Source: Hyphomicrobiales bacterium
GTDB taxonomy: Bacteria > Pseudomonadota > Alphaproteobacteria > Rhizobiales > Xanthobacteraceae
Assembly: GCA_017305555.1 (NCBI GenBank)
Contig: JAFKKM010000026.1
Location: 1-64,000, forward strand
Length of the DNA stretch: 64,000 bases
Direction: 5' to 3'
The position numbers were made by a program, and so were the translations under genes. Under the pieces are notes generated by a model. That model did not search any database and was not told where the DNA came from. It saw only the letters and a program-made list of their open reading frames with translations. Of this stretch, positions 1-8,941 are shown piece by piece (position 1 is the stretch's first letter; each line of letters opens with the position of its first letter).

Positions 1-957
1 GGAGCGCGCCATCGCGAACGTCACCGCCATCATGAATTCAGCCTTGGCCAGATTCTTGGTCGAGAATTGATGCATGATCTGCGGCATCGCGCCGGTGCGG
101 TTATAGAGGCCGTTGCACATGTCGGCATCGCGATAGATGAAGACGCGTTGCCACGGGATGAACACGTTGTCGAAGATCACCATCGCGTCGGTCTCGTCGA
201 GACGCGACGACAGCGGAAAATCCATCGAGGATCCGGGATTTTCGTGGATCACCGATGGCCGGCAGATGAAGCGCAGCCCGGGCGCGTTGACCGGCACGGC
301 GAAGCCAAATGCATAAGGCTTCGCTTCTTCGGCATTCGACAGATAAGTCGATGGCATCACCAGCAGATCGTGCGAATAAGCGCACAGCGTCGCCACCATG
401 CGCGCACCGTTGACCACGATGCCGGCGTCCGTCTCCTTGACGATTTTGGCGGCGAGATCCTTGTCCTGCTTTTCCACCGGCTTCGACCGATCCACTTGCG
501 GATTGATCAGCGTGTGGGTCATCGCGATATCGTTATCGCGGCAATATTCGTAGTACTTGAAAATATTGTCGGCGTACTTCTTATCCTTCTGCCCGAACGC
601 GTCGGATGCCGAAGCGAATCCCGTGAGCGTGATGTTCATAAAGTCCGGACTGCGGCCGAACATACCGCACGTCGCGTCCATCCAGGTCTTCACCATATTG
701 CGCCGGCGCACCAGATCGTCGACGCTTTTGGGCTGGACGAACGACAACCCGACGCGCTCGCCATTCTTTGGGGATGCATAGGTCATGGCGTCGATCCGTC
801 GCGGATCGTGCTGCATGTCGTACAGTTCGGCCATCGTATAGGCTGCGGCCGCGAACCGCCGATCCTTGGTCACGTCGGTGACCAGCTCGCCGTCGATCCA
901 CATCTGGCGGCCGTCGCGCAACGATTCGATGTAGTCCTTACCGGTACGAATGCCCAT
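1..957 (-). CDS. 4-hydroxyphenylacetate 3-monooxygenase oxygenase component family (HpaB-like), partial
   Basis: The reading frame is open from an ATG at 957 to the left edge, giving 319 residues of a protein usually near 500, so the C-terminus is missing. The N-terminus (MGIRTGKDYIESLRDGR) and the FGRSPDF segment are typical of the FADH2-dependent HpaB/PvcC flavin hydroxylases, which ortho-hydroxylate phenols to catechols using reduced flavin from a partner reductase. No reductase is seen here. A purine-rich CGAGGA precedes the start. The stop of the ring-cleavage gene ligB lies 20 bp upstream, so the order ligA-ligB-hydroxylase on the minus strand suggests one operon that makes and opens a catechol. 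The true substrate cannot be read from the sequence; 4-hydroxyphenylacetate is only the family name. Confidence 0.85.
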   Translation of the reverse strand, partial: MGIRTGKDYIESLRDGRQMWIDGELVTDVTKDRRFAAAAYTMAELYDMQHDPRRIDAMTYASPKNGERVGLSFVQPKSVDDLVRRRNMVKTWMDATCGMFGRSPDFMNITLTGFASASDAFGQKDKKYADNIFKYYEYCRDNDIAMTHTLINPQVDRSKPVEKQDKDLAAKIVKETDAGIVVNGARMVATLCAYSHDLLVMPSTYLSNAEEAKPYAFGFAVPVNAPGLRFICRPSVIHENPGSSMDFPLSSRLDETDAMVIFDNVFIPWQRVFIYRDADMCNGLYNRTGAMPQIMHQFSTKNLAKAEFMMAVTFAMARS

Positions 958-977
958 GGTGTTCCTCGATTGAAAAA

Positions 978-1814
978 TCAGGCGTCGGCGCCTTCGAAGA
1001 CGATGAGACCGTAGCCGGTCAGCATCGGCGCATAATAGTGGCGGTGAATGCGGCGTACCTTCTCGCCGAGCGCGGCACGCATCGCCAGCCACATGATCAT
1101 CTCAACGGATTCCGCGCCGCCCCGCTCCATGTAGTCGTGATGCCTGAGGTTCACGAGCTTCTGCGGATCATGCTCGAGCAGATCGAGAAACTCGTTGTCC
1201 CAGTCCGGATTCATGAAGCCGAAGCGATCGCCGTGAAGCTGATGCGACATGCCGCCCGTCGCCACCACCAGCACGCGCAGATCCTTCGGATAGCTTTCGA
1301 CTGCACGCCGGATCGCCTGCCCCAAATGGAAGAAGCGCTTCGGCGTCGGCAGGGGATGCTGAATGACATTCGCAGCGAATGGCACCAGCGGTGCAGGCCA
1401 GCGATTATCGGTCAGCAGCGGCAGGATCGAGAGGATACCGTGATCCACCGTCATTTCCTGACAGATCGTGGGGTCGAACTCATCCTCAACCAGACTTTGC
1501 GCAAGATGCCAGGAGAACTCGGCGTCGCCGGGCAGATCCGGCAGGTCGCGCTTGCCCCAGCCTTCGTCCGCCTGCGGATGCTTGTCGGACACCCCGAGCG
1601 CGAAGGTCGGATAGGCGTCGAAGAAAAAGCGGTTCATGTGATCGTTGTAGACGGCGACGATGAGGTCCGGCTTCAACTTGTCGAGCCACGCCTTGGCGGG
1701 TTCATAACCCTTGTAAAGCGGAGCCCACACGGGGTCGTTCTGCAAACCGCGATCAAACGAATGCGCGATGGAGGGTGCGTGCGAACAGCCGACGCCACCG
1801 ACAATGCGAGCCAT
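978..1814 (-). CDS. ligB: Class III extradiol ring-cleavage dioxygenase, LigB-type beta (catalytic) subunit
   Basis: This 278-residue protein belongs to the LigB superfamily of non-haem Fe(II) dioxygenases that cleave protocatechuate, gallate or related catechols at the 4,5 position. His12 (GCSH) and His59 (YNDH) match the iron-binding histidines of Sphingobium LigB, Glu235 (GGAESVE) matches the third ligand, and His191 (GGMSH) matches the catalytic histidine. A longer frame reaches 1901, but the family-like N-terminus MARIVGG begins at 1814, one base after the ligA stop. The gene sits between ligA and the HpaB-type hydroxylase, so the hydroxylase probably supplies its catechol. Protocatechuate versus another catechol is not decided. 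Confidence 0.9.
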   Translation of the reverse strand: MARIVGGVGCSHAPSIAHSFDRGLQNDPVWAPLYKGYEPAKAWLDKLKPDLIVAVYNDHMNRFFFDAYPTFALGVSDKHPQADEGWGKRDLPDLPGDAEFSWHLAQSLVEDEFDPTICQEMTVDHGILSILPLLTDNRWPAPLVPFAANVIQHPLPTPKRFFHLGQAIRRAVESYPKDLRVLVVATGGMSHQLHGDRFGFMNPDWDNEFLDLLEHDPQKLVNLRHHDYMERGGAESVEMIMWLAMRAALGEKVRRIHRHYYAPMLTGYGLIVFEGADA

Positions 1815-1815
1815 C

Positions 1816-2190
1816 TCAGTTCTTCCTCTCAATGGCGGCGCCCTGCCGGGCAGGACGGGATTGCATGAACTCCTCGAAGCTCTGGCCACGCATCTGCGCA
1901 CCCATTTGCAACAGGTTCTGCCCGACCGAACCGCCGACTTTGATCAGCACGTAGATGTTGCCGCCCGCCGCGACCAACCCCTTCCAGTCGCGCTTGGCCA
2001 CGAGATCCATCTCGGCCTCGGTCAATCCGCAGGACGTCATGTAGCCGCGCTCGTCGGCCCGAAACGCGTCACGCTTGCTCGGATCGGTCAACGACATTGC
2101 GAATTTGTTGATGCGGTAGCCCTGACGCGAGCGGGCGCCGGTGAACACCGTGGTGCCAGCGATCGGAGTGCCTCGATAGGTTGCCGTCAT
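1816..2190 (-). CDS. ligA: Protocatechuate 4,5-dioxygenase alpha subunit (LigA-type)
   Basis: This 124-residue protein has the small all-helical LigA fold that caps the LigB active site (segments FAMSLTDPSKRDAF and GLTEAEMDLVAKRDW are characteristic). It has no catalytic residues of its own and is needed for dioxygenase assembly. It is the first gene of the minus-strand operon ligA-ligB-hydroxylase, starting at ATG 2190 and separated from ligB by one base. The gap upstream to the divergent hyuA gene (2191-2372) contains two matched operator-like sites, so the two operons are probably co-regulated. Assignment as LigA is firm; which catechol the complex uses is inferred. Confidence 0.88.
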   Translation of the reverse strand: MTATYRGTPIAGTTVFTGARSRQGYRINKFAMSLTDPSKRDAFRADERGYMTSCGLTEAEMDLVAKRDWKGLVAAGGNIYVLIKVGGSVGQNLLQMGAQMRGQSFEEFMQSRPARQGAAIERKN

Positions 2191-2212
2191 CGCTTCGTCG
2201 CCTCCGCTTCTC

Positions 2213-2229
2213 GTATCGAAATATGAGAC
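2213..2229. promoter_or_regulatory. Operator-like site 1 in the lig/hyu divergent gap
   Basis: GTATCGAAATATGAGAC. It shares the pattern GTATCGNAATAYGARAC with the site at 2338-2354, and both are followed by AAT. The halves form an imperfect inverted repeat (GTATCG against GTCTCA on the other strand). A further CGATAC half-site lies at 2244-2249. No regulator gene is inside the window next to it. Confidence 0.45.
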
Positions 2230-2337
2230 AATTTCTCTTTGTACGATACAAATATCCAGAGATCGTTCGAAGCGTCAACTAGAAATCCAGTTTGACAGCA
2301 AAGTTTCCATTCACTATCGTTTTCATATCGAGACTTA

Positions 2338-2354
2338 GTATCGCAATACGAAAC
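2338..2354. promoter_or_regulatory. Operator-like site 2 in the lig/hyu divergent gap
   Basis: GTATCGCAATACGAAAC, an imperfect inverted repeat (GTATCG/GTTTCG, 5 of 6) ending 18 bp before the GTG start of hyuA at 2373. It is nearly the same as the site at 2213-2229, 125 bp away and close to the ligA start. The placement suits one regulator controlling both divergent operons. Confidence 0.5.
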
Positions 2355-2372
2355 AATAAGGCAGGACACGCC

Positions 2373-4463
2373 GTGACAAACACGGATAGGCCGATCGCAT
2401 CGAGCTACGCCCTCGCCGTCGACATCGGCGGCACATTCACCGACGTCGTGCTGCGGAGCGCGGCCGGCAAGGCTTGGGTGGACAAGACGTTGACCACACC
2501 GGAGAGCCTCGACGTCGGCTTCTTCTGCGCCGTCGATTCCGTGCTGGCGAAAGCGGGCATCACACCTGCCGCGGTGACCGATGTGGTGGTCCACGCCACA
2601 ACGGTGGTCACCAACGCGGTGATCGAACGCAAGGGCCCGACTACCGCGCTGCTGGTGACGGAGGGCTTCCGCGACATCCTGACTATTCGTGACGAACATC
2701 GCTATGAGATGTTCGATCCCCAGATTGAGTTCCCGGCACCGCTGACACCAGCCGAACTGACGTTCGGGATTTCCGAACGCATCGCGGCCACCGGCGAAGT
2801 GCTCAAACCGCTGGACCGCAAGCAGGCCGAAGCCGTCGTGGCGGAATTGCGCGCGAAGAAAGTGGTTTCCGTTGCCGTCTCGTTCCTCAACTCGTTCCTG
2901 AATCCCGTCAACGAGCGGGCCATGCGCGATCTGCTCAAGGAGTTGGCGCCAGACCTTTACGTATCAATCTCCTCGGACGTTGCGCCGCTGATCCGCGAAT
3001 ATCCGCGCACATCCACCGTAGTGATGAACGCCTACACCGCGCCGATCACCCGGCCTTATCTCGAAGCGCTTACACGCGGGCTGAAGCAGCGCGGCTTCGC
3101 GCACGATCCGCTGATCATGCTGAGCAACGGCGGCGTGATCGGCGTCGATGTCGCCGGCAACTTTCCTGTTCGCATGATCGAATCGGGGCCTGCGGCCGGC
3201 GCGCTGGCCGCGACCTACTACGCGGAGGTGCTCGGTATCGACCGGCTGCTGTCGTTCGACATGGGCGGCACCACCGCCAAGGCCTGTGTGATCGAGGACA
3301 GCAAGCCGCTGGTCACCGGACATTTCGAAGTCGATCGCATCTATCGCTTCAAAACCGGCAGCGGACTACCGATTCTGATTCCCTCGGTCGACATGATCGA
3401 AATCGGCGCGGGGGGCGGCAGCATCGCCTCGATCAGTGATCTCGGCCTGTTGAAGGTCGGTCCGCAAAGCGCGGGCTCGACGCCGGGCCCGGTTGCTTAT
3501 GGGCGCGGCGGTGCCAATCCGACGGTTACCGACGCCGACCTCGTACTCGGCTATCTGAGCGCCGACGGCTTCCTCGGCGGCGAGATGCGGCTCGATCGCG
3601 ACGGCGCGGTCACACAACTCGGCGCTTTGGCGGATCGTCTCGGCACGTCGGTCGGGGATGTGGCGGCCGGCATCTATCGTGTCGTCGGCGAATCGATGGC
3701 CGCCGCCGCGCGCGCCCATGCTGCCGACCGCGGCATCGACTATCGCGGCCTGCCGTTGTTCGCCTTCGGCGGCGCAGGTCCCGTCCACGCCTGCTATGTC
3801 GCCGATCTGCTGGAAAGCCCGATGGTGATCTATCCGCCGCTCGCCAGCGTGCTATCGGCGTTCGGCACGTTGGTGACGCCACCCCGTCTTGATCTCGGCC
3901 AGGGCGCGCTGTCACGGCTATCGTCGCTGGATTGGAACGCGGTGGACAAGATCGTCGATCGCTTGGTCGACGAAGCGCGGCGCGGGCTCGCCAGCGCCGG
4001 CTGCAAGAGCGGCGATATCCAGTTCCAGTTCGGCGCCGACATGCGCTACTTCGGCCAGCAGAATGAAGTGTCGGTGACGTTCGACGCCGACCCGCGCCAG
4101 CGCCACGACGCGGCATGGCTCCGGCACGCCTTCGAGGACGCTTACGAACGCCTCTACAGTTTCCGGCTTCCGGACGTCGACGTCGAAGTGGTGATCTGGC
4201 GTCTTGTCGCGATCGGCCCGGTCGCGCATCGCGACAGCACGCCGGACCTCAACACGCGTCCCAACGATATCGGCGCGCGCCGCAAGGCTCGCTTCAACGG
4301 GCATGAGGTCGACACGCCCGTCTACGCACGCCGAGATCTCGCGCGCGACCAGAGCGTCGATGGCCCCGCCATCATCGAGGAGCGTGAAACCACAATTGTC
4401 ATTCTGCCCGGCTGGCGCGCCACCGTGGACCGCACCGGCTGCATCATGGCCGTCAAGGGGTAA
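2373..4463 (+). CDS. hyuA: Hydantoinase/oxoprolinase family protein, HyuA-type subunit
   Basis: This is a 696-residue ATPase-like subunit of the hydantoinase A / 5-oxoprolinase / acetone-carboxylase family. The N-terminal DIGGTFTDVV is the phosphate-binding motif of the family's actin-like fold, and FDMGGTTAK is the second nucleotide-binding element. The family uses ATP to activate a cyclic amide or ketone that the HyuB subunit then opens or carboxylates. The frame is open from a TTG at 2292, but GTG at 2373 is preferred: AGGCAGGA lies upstream at good spacing and the first 27 residues are unlike the family. hyuB follows 5 bp downstream. No acetone-carboxylase gamma subunit is present, so hydantoin or oxoproline-type hydrolysis is more likely than ketone carboxylation, but the substrate is unknown. 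Confidence 0.85.
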   Translation: MTNTDRPIASSYALAVDIGGTFTDVVLRSAAGKAWVDKTLTTPESLDVGFFCAVDSVLAKAGITPAAVTDVVVHATTVVTNAVIERKGPTTALLVTEGFRDILTIRDEHRYEMFDPQIEFPAPLTPAELTFGISERIAATGEVLKPLDRKQAEAVVAELRAKKVVSVAVSFLNSFLNPVNERAMRDLLKELAPDLYVSISSDVAPLIREYPRTSTVVMNAYTAPITRPYLEALTRGLKQRGFAHDPLIMLSNGGVIGVDVAGNFPVRMIESGPAAGALAATYYAEVLGIDRLLSFDMGGTTAKACVIEDSKPLVTGHFEVDRIYRFKTGSGLPILIPSVDMIEIGAGGGSIASISDLGLLKVGPQSAGSTPGPVAYGRGGANPTVTDADLVLGYLSADGFLGGEMRLDRDGAVTQLGALADRLGTSVGDVAAGIYRVVGESMAAAARAHAADRGIDYRGLPLFAFGGAGPVHACYVADLLESPMVIYPPLASVLSAFGTLVTPPRLDLGQGALSRLSSLDWNAVDKIVDRLVDEARRGLASAGCKSGDIQFQFGADMRYFGQQNEVSVTFDADPRQRHDAAWLRHAFEDAYERLYSFRLPDVDVEVVIWRLVAIGPVAHRDSTPDLNTRPNDIGARRKARFNGHEVDTPVYARRDLARDQSVDGPAIIEERETTIVILPGWRATVDRTGCIMAVKG

Positions 4464-4468
4464 CAACA

Positions 4469-6040
4469 ATGGATGGCATCGAGCTTGAGATTCTGTGGAG
4501 CAACCTGATCAGCATCGTCAGCGAGCAGGCCAAGGCACTGCAACGCATTGCCTTTAGCCCGGTCGTACGAGAGGCCGGCGACCTCGCCAACGCGCTGTTC
4601 GATACGCAAGGCCGCATGGTCGCGCAGGCAATCACCGGCACGCCCGGCCACATCAACTCGCTCGCCGCCGCCGGCAAGCATTTCGTCAAGGCGTTTCCAC
4701 CCGAAACCCTTCATCCGGGCGATGTTCTCATCACCAACGATCCGTGGAAATCGGCCGGGCACTTCTTCGATATCACCGTGATGCTGCCCGCTTTTCACAA
4801 GGGCAAGCTGGTCGGATTCTTCGGCTCGACCATCCACCACACCGACATCGGCGGTTACGGCGTCGGCGCTGGCGCGCGCGACATTCACGAGGAAGGCCTG
4901 TGGATTCCGCTGCTGAAACTCTACGACGCTGGGAAGCCCAACGAGGTTCTGCACGAGATCATTCGCGTCAACGTTCGCACGCCCGACGAGGTGTTCGGCG
5001 ATCTCGCCGCGCAGATTTCCAGCGGCAAGCTGGCCTGCACCCGCCTCTCGGCGCTGCTCGACCGGCAAGGCCACGACAATATCGAGACGCTGGCGGAAGA
5101 AATCATCAGCCGCTCGGAAACCGCCACGCGCAACGCCATCCGCAAACTGAAGCCCGGCACTTATCACGGCGAAAGCAGCTTCGACGTGCCCGGCGGCGAC
5201 GTCGTGACGCTGAAGACCGCTGTGACCGTCGATACCGAGACGGGTTCGATCATCATCGATTTCGATGGCAGTTCGGGCCCGAGCCCCTACGGTATCAACG
5301 TGGTGATGAACTACACCCACGCCTACAGCACGTTCGCGATCCGTAGTTGCCTCAATCCGGAATTGCCGAATAACTTCGGCAGCCTCGCGCCGATCATTGT
5401 CAAGGCGCCGGACGGCTGCATCGTCAATTGCAAGTATCCCTCTCCCGTCAACGCCCGGCATGTCGTCGGCATGTATGTGCCGATGCCGATTCTCAAGGCG
5501 CTCTATCATGTGATGCCGGATCGCGTGCTGGCCGAGGGCGCGGGTGCGGTGTGGACCATCCAGGTGCAAGGCAAAAATCTCGACGGCTCACCCTTCATCA
5601 GTGCGATGTTCAACTACTCCGGCGGCATGGGCGCGCGGCGCAACAAGGACGGGCCGAGCGCGACCTGTTACCCCACCGGCGTTGCCGCCGTGCCGGTCGA
5701 AATCCTCGAAGCATCGATGCCGATCCTGTTCAGCCGCAAGGAGTTGCAGCACGGCACTGGCGGCAACGGTGCAACGCGCGGAGGCGACGGCCAGATCATC
5801 AGTTTCAGTATGCGCACCAAGAGCGAATGGCTACTCAACGCAGTCACCAGTCGCACCACCCTCGCCCCCGAAGGGCTGGAAGGCGGCGAACCGGGTGTAG
5901 CCGGCCGCTTCCTGGTCAACGGACAGCCGGTCAGCAGCGCCCGCAAGATGGTGATGCAGCCGACCGACGAGGTGATGCTGGCGACACCCGGCGGCGGCGG
6001 TTATGGCCGCGTCGCCGCATTGCCACGCGCGGCAGAATGA
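4469..6040 (+). CDS. hyuB: Hydantoinase B/oxoprolinase family protein, HyuB-type subunit
   Basis: This 523-residue protein is a complete HyuB subunit. The segments NDPWKSAGHFFD and STIHHTDIGGYG carry the conserved Asp and His residues of the hydantoinase B family, and the C-terminal glycine-rich GTGGNGATRGGDGQ and ATPGGGGYG are also family hallmarks. It works with HyuA in ATP-dependent opening (or carboxylation) of a small ring or carbonyl substrate in the cytoplasm. It lies 5 bp after hyuA and 83 bp before a Liv-type periplasmic binding protein, so import and cleavage of one compound are probably linked. Its pairing opposite an aromatic ring-cleavage operon is unusual and is noted in the findings. 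Confidence 0.87.
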   Translation: MDGIELEILWSNLISIVSEQAKALQRIAFSPVVREAGDLANALFDTQGRMVAQAITGTPGHINSLAAAGKHFVKAFPPETLHPGDVLITNDPWKSAGHFFDITVMLPAFHKGKLVGFFGSTIHHTDIGGYGVGAGARDIHEEGLWIPLLKLYDAGKPNEVLHEIIRVNVRTPDEVFGDLAAQISSGKLACTRLSALLDRQGHDNIETLAEEIISRSETATRNAIRKLKPGTYHGESSFDVPGGDVVTLKTAVTVDTETGSIIIDFDGSSGPSPYGINVVMNYTHAYSTFAIRSCLNPELPNNFGSLAPIIVKAPDGCIVNCKYPSPVNARHVVGMYVPMPILKALYHVMPDRVLAEGAGAVWTIQVQGKNLDGSPFISAMFNYSGGMGARRNKDGPSATCYPTGVAAVPVEILEASMPILFSRKELQHGTGGNGATRGGDGQIISFSMRTKSEWLLNAVTSRTTLAPEGLEGGEPGVAGRFLVNGQPVSSARKMVMQPTDEVMLATPGGGGYGRVAALPRAAE

Positions 6041-6123
6041 TTGCCAAGACAGGGAAAAACGCTCTAAGAATTGAAGCTTAAAATAACGGCTAACAGGCCG
6101 AAACCAAGGGGAGGCTCTTTGTC

Positions 6124-7335
6124 ATGAAGGTGCGACGTCTATCTGTCCCCGCAGCCTTGGCGGCAATCCTGCTGTCATCGTCTGCCGGGCACGCTCAGGT
6201 CTCGGACGACATCGTCAAAATCGGCGTCTTGACCGACATGTCAGGGCCAGCCTCGACGCCAACCGGTCAGGGATCGGTCACCGCGGCGCAGATGGCAGTG
6301 GAGGACTTCGGCGGCAAGGTGCTCGGCAAGCCGATCTCAGTGATTATCGGCGACCATCAGCTCAAGCCTGACATCGGCTCCGGCATCGCCCGGCGCTGGT
6401 ACGATACCGAGCAGGTCGACCTGATCGTTGACGTTCCGGTCTCGGCCGTCGGCTTGGCGGTACAGAGCGTCGCCAACGACCGCCACAAGCTGTTCATTAC
6501 TCACTCCACCGGCTCCGCCGATTTCCATGGCAAATTCTGCTCGCCCTACGCCATCCAATGGGTGTTCGACACGCGGGCATTGGCTGTCGGCACCGCCAAG
6601 GAAGTCGTCAAGCGTGGCGGCGATACCTGGTTCTTCATCACCGATGACTACGCATTCGGCCATTCGCTTGAACGCGACGCAACGGCTGTCATCCTCAAGA
6701 ACGGCGGCAAGGTGATCGGCTCGGTTCGTCCGCCCTTCGCGACTCCCGATCTCTCCTCCTTTGTGCTGCAAGCACAGGCCTCTAAGGCAAAGATCATCGG
6801 CATCGCCGGTGGCCCGCCGAACAACACCACCGCAATCAAGACCGGCGGCGAGTTCGGCGTCTTCAAGGGCGGCCAACAGATGGCCGGTCTTCTGGCACTG
6901 ATCACCGACATCCACTCGCTGGGGCTTCCGGTGGCACAAGGCCTGCTGCTGACGACGTCGTTCTATTGGGACATGGACGACAAGACGCGGGAATGGTCGA
7001 AGCGCTACTTCGCCAAGATGAATCGGATGCCCACCATGTGGCAGGCCGGCGTCTATTCGTCGGTGATGAACTATCTCAACGCCATCAAGGACTCCGGGAC
7101 CGACGATGCGTTGAAGGTTGCCGCGAAGATGCGAGAAAAGCCGATCGAGGACTTCTTCTCGCGCAACGGCAAGCTTCGCGAGGACAACCTGATGGTTCAT
7201 GACCTCTGGCTGGTGCAGGTGAAAAAGCCGGAAGAATCCAAGTATCCTTGGGACTACTACAAGATCCTGACCAAGATCTCGGGCGATGACGCATTCGGAC
7301 CGCCGGACCCTGCCTGCCCGCTGGTCAAGAAGTAA
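6124..7335 (+). CDS. Liv-type ABC transporter substrate-binding protein
   Basis: This 403-residue protein has a clear Sec signal peptide (hydrophobic AALAAILLSSSAGHA, cleavage near AHA-QV) and the periplasmic type 1 binding-protein fold (VKIGVLTDMSGPAS near the mature N-terminus) of branched-chain amino acid and aromatic acid transporters. No permease or ATPase gene is adjacent, so it probably works with a Liv system encoded elsewhere. It follows hyuB by 83 bp and precedes a strong terminator, so it closes the hyuAB transcript. It is a recognisable paralog of the binding protein at 54888-56084 (shared ARRWxD, VSLAVQS or VGLAVQS, and CSPxxxQW segments). The ligand is unknown; the neighbours suggest an aromatic or cyclic amide compound. 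Confidence 0.88.
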   Translation: MKVRRLSVPAALAAILLSSSAGHAQVSDDIVKIGVLTDMSGPASTPTGQGSVTAAQMAVEDFGGKVLGKPISVIIGDHQLKPDIGSGIARRWYDTEQVDLIVDVPVSAVGLAVQSVANDRHKLFITHSTGSADFHGKFCSPYAIQWVFDTRALAVGTAKEVVKRGGDTWFFITDDYAFGHSLERDATAVILKNGGKVIGSVRPPFATPDLSSFVLQAQASKAKIIGIAGGPPNNTTAIKTGGEFGVFKGGQQMAGLLALITDIHSLGLPVAQGLLLTTSFYWDMDDKTREWSKRYFAKMNRMPTMWQAGVYSSVMNYLNAIKDSGTDDALKVAAKMREKPIEDFFSRNGKLREDNLMVHDLWLVQVKKPEESKYPWDYYKILTKISGDDAFGPPDPACPLVKK

Positions 7336-7353
7336 TTCCATTCAAGCAAAAGC

Positions 7354-7387
7354 AACCGCCCCGGTGCGCACAAGCGCCGGGGCGGTT
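7354..7387. terminator. Rho-independent terminator shared by convergent genes
   Basis: Perfect 11-bp stem: AACCGCCCCGG at 7354-7364 pairs with CCGGGGCGGTT at 7377-7387, with a 12-nt loop. On the plus strand it runs into TTCTTTT, and on the minus strand it ends with GCTTTTGCTTG. It lies between the plus-strand binding protein (ends 7335) and the minus-strand ABC ATPase (ends 7445) and can serve both. Confidence 0.85.
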
Positions 7388-7444
7388 TTCTTTTGATGAA
7401 CAGGCAGATTTCGTGAGGCGTCATCGCCCGCGAGCGTCGCTGCG

Positions 7445-8941
7445 CTAGTGAATCGCGGCGTACATGATTTTCTCCTCGGTCGCGTCGAGCGCAGAGAATT
7501 CCTCCACCACCTTGCCCTGACGGCTGACCAGGATTCGGTCCGAGAGCGCCAATATCTCCGGCAGGTAGGATGAGATAACGACCACCGCCTTGCCGTCATC
7601 CGCGAGTTTGTTGATCAACTCATGGATTTCGACGATGGCGCCGACATCGACGCCGCGCGTCGGTTCGTCGAAGATGATCAGATCAGGCTCCTGGGCCAGC
7701 GACTTGGCGATCACCACTTTCTGCTGATTGCCGCCCGACAACTCCACCACCTTGGCCTTGGGGCTGATGGCCCGCACTTTCAGCCGGGAGATCCAATCGT
7801 CCCCGGTCTGATCCGCCTCTCGTTTCGACAGCAGGAACCGGCCGCCGGGAAATTTTGAGAGCAGACCAAGATAGACGTTTCGCGCGATCGACATGGTCTC
7901 GAAGAATCCTTCGACCTTGCGATCCTCAGTGACGTAGGCAACGCCATCCTGCACGGCTGGAGCGGGCACGCGATAGCGCACCGGCTTGCCTTTCAACAGC
8001 ACCTCGCCACCATAGAAAAAGTCGCGCTTGAGCACGCCGGCGACAATCTTGAACGTTTCCGTACGGCCGGCGCCGACCAAACCGAATACCCCCGTGATCT
8101 GGCCCGCGAAGATCGACAGCGAGTTATTCTTGACCATTGGCGCCATTTTCAGATTCTGCACCGACAAGATTCGTTCACCGGAAGGCCGCACCGTGGTCTT
8201 CCGTTTGCCGTAGAGCGTATTGGACAGATCGCGGCCGACCATCGCCTGAATAATTCGCGCCCGATCGAAATTGGCGGCATCGTCGGTCAACACATGCTTG
8301 CCGTCGCGCAGCACCGTGATGCGATCCGCCAATAGCAGCGCCTCTTCAAGCGCGTGCGAAATGAAAATAATGGAGACCCCGCGCTTCTTCAGATCGCGGA
8401 CCAGATCGAAGAAATAAGCCTTCTCCTCGGGCGTCAGCGACGCCGTCGGCTCGTCGAAAATGATGACCTTGGCCTGATGCAAAACCGCGCGCGCGATCTC
8501 CACCATCTGCTTCTTGGCCGCGCCGAGCAGCCCCACCGTGGCGGTGGGTGGCACGTCGAAATTCAGCGATTGAAGAAACTGCTGTGCCGCGATGTAGATG
8601 CCGCGCAGGCGGTTGTAGAATTTCTCCTGCCCGAGAAACAGATTTTGCGCCACCGTCATGGTCGGCACCAGGCTGTTCTCCTGGAACACCATCGCGACGC
8701 CGAGCTGGCGGGCTTCGAGCGGTGTCCGTGGCGATACTTCCGCGCCATTGATGAACAATTGCCCCGACGTCAGCGTCACCACGCCGGACAGCGCCTTGGT
8801 CAGCGTTGACTTCCCAGCGCCGTTCTCGCCGACGAGCGCATGGATTTCACCGCGCCGGAGTTGCAGGTCGACATCCTTGATTGCAGGCACTCCCGCATAG
8901 AGCTTGGTCGCCTTGCGAAGTTCGACAACGTTATCCGTCAT
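7445..8941 (-). CDS. Ribose-type sugar ABC transporter ATP-binding protein (two ATPase domains)
   Basis: This 498-residue protein has two fused ABC domains, as in RbsA/MglA/XylG. The first half carries a canonical Walker A (GENGAGKST), and the second carries the degenerate form usual for this family (GLVGAGRTE) with a good signature (LSGGNQQK) and Walker B (DLIIFDEP). It energises import of a sugar-like solute at the cytoplasmic membrane. Its ATG at 8941 overlaps the stop of the preceding beta-propeller gene by 4 bp, so it is translationally coupled. It is the last gene of the operon and is followed by the shared terminator at 7354-7387. The substrate is not determined. Confidence 0.93.
   Translation of the reverse strand: MTDNVVELRKATKLYAGVPAIKDVDLQLRRGEIHALVGENGAGKSTLTKALSGVVTLTSGQLFINGAEVSPRTPLEARQLGVAMVFQENSLVPTMTVAQNLFLGQEKFYNRLRGIYIAAQQFLQSLNFDVPPTATVGLLGAAKKQMVEIARAVLHQAKVIIFDEPTASLTPEEKAYFFDLVRDLKKRGVSIIFISHALEEALLLADRITVLRDGKHVLTDDAANFDRARIIQAMVGRDLSNTLYGKRKTTVRPSGERILSVQNLKMAPMVKNNSLSIFAGQITGVFGLVGAGRTETFKIVAGVLKRDFFYGGEVLLKGKPVRYRVPAPAVQDGVAYVTEDRKVEGFFETMSIARNVYLGLLSKFPGGRFLLSKREADQTGDDWISRLKVRAISPKAKVVELSGGNQQKVVIAKSLAQEPDLIIFDEPTRGVDVGAIVEIHELINKLADDGKAVVVISSYLPEILALSDRILVSRQGKVVEEFSALDATEEKIMYAAIH

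Noticed and set aside
6124..6170. AAGGTGCGAC at the start of the binding-protein gene, like one half of the 41-bp AraC motif
   Set aside because: The partner GGACA at the fixed 25-bp spacing is missing and the sequence is coding. Similar AAGGTGCG hits at 20420, 47841 and 58478 fail for the same reason.
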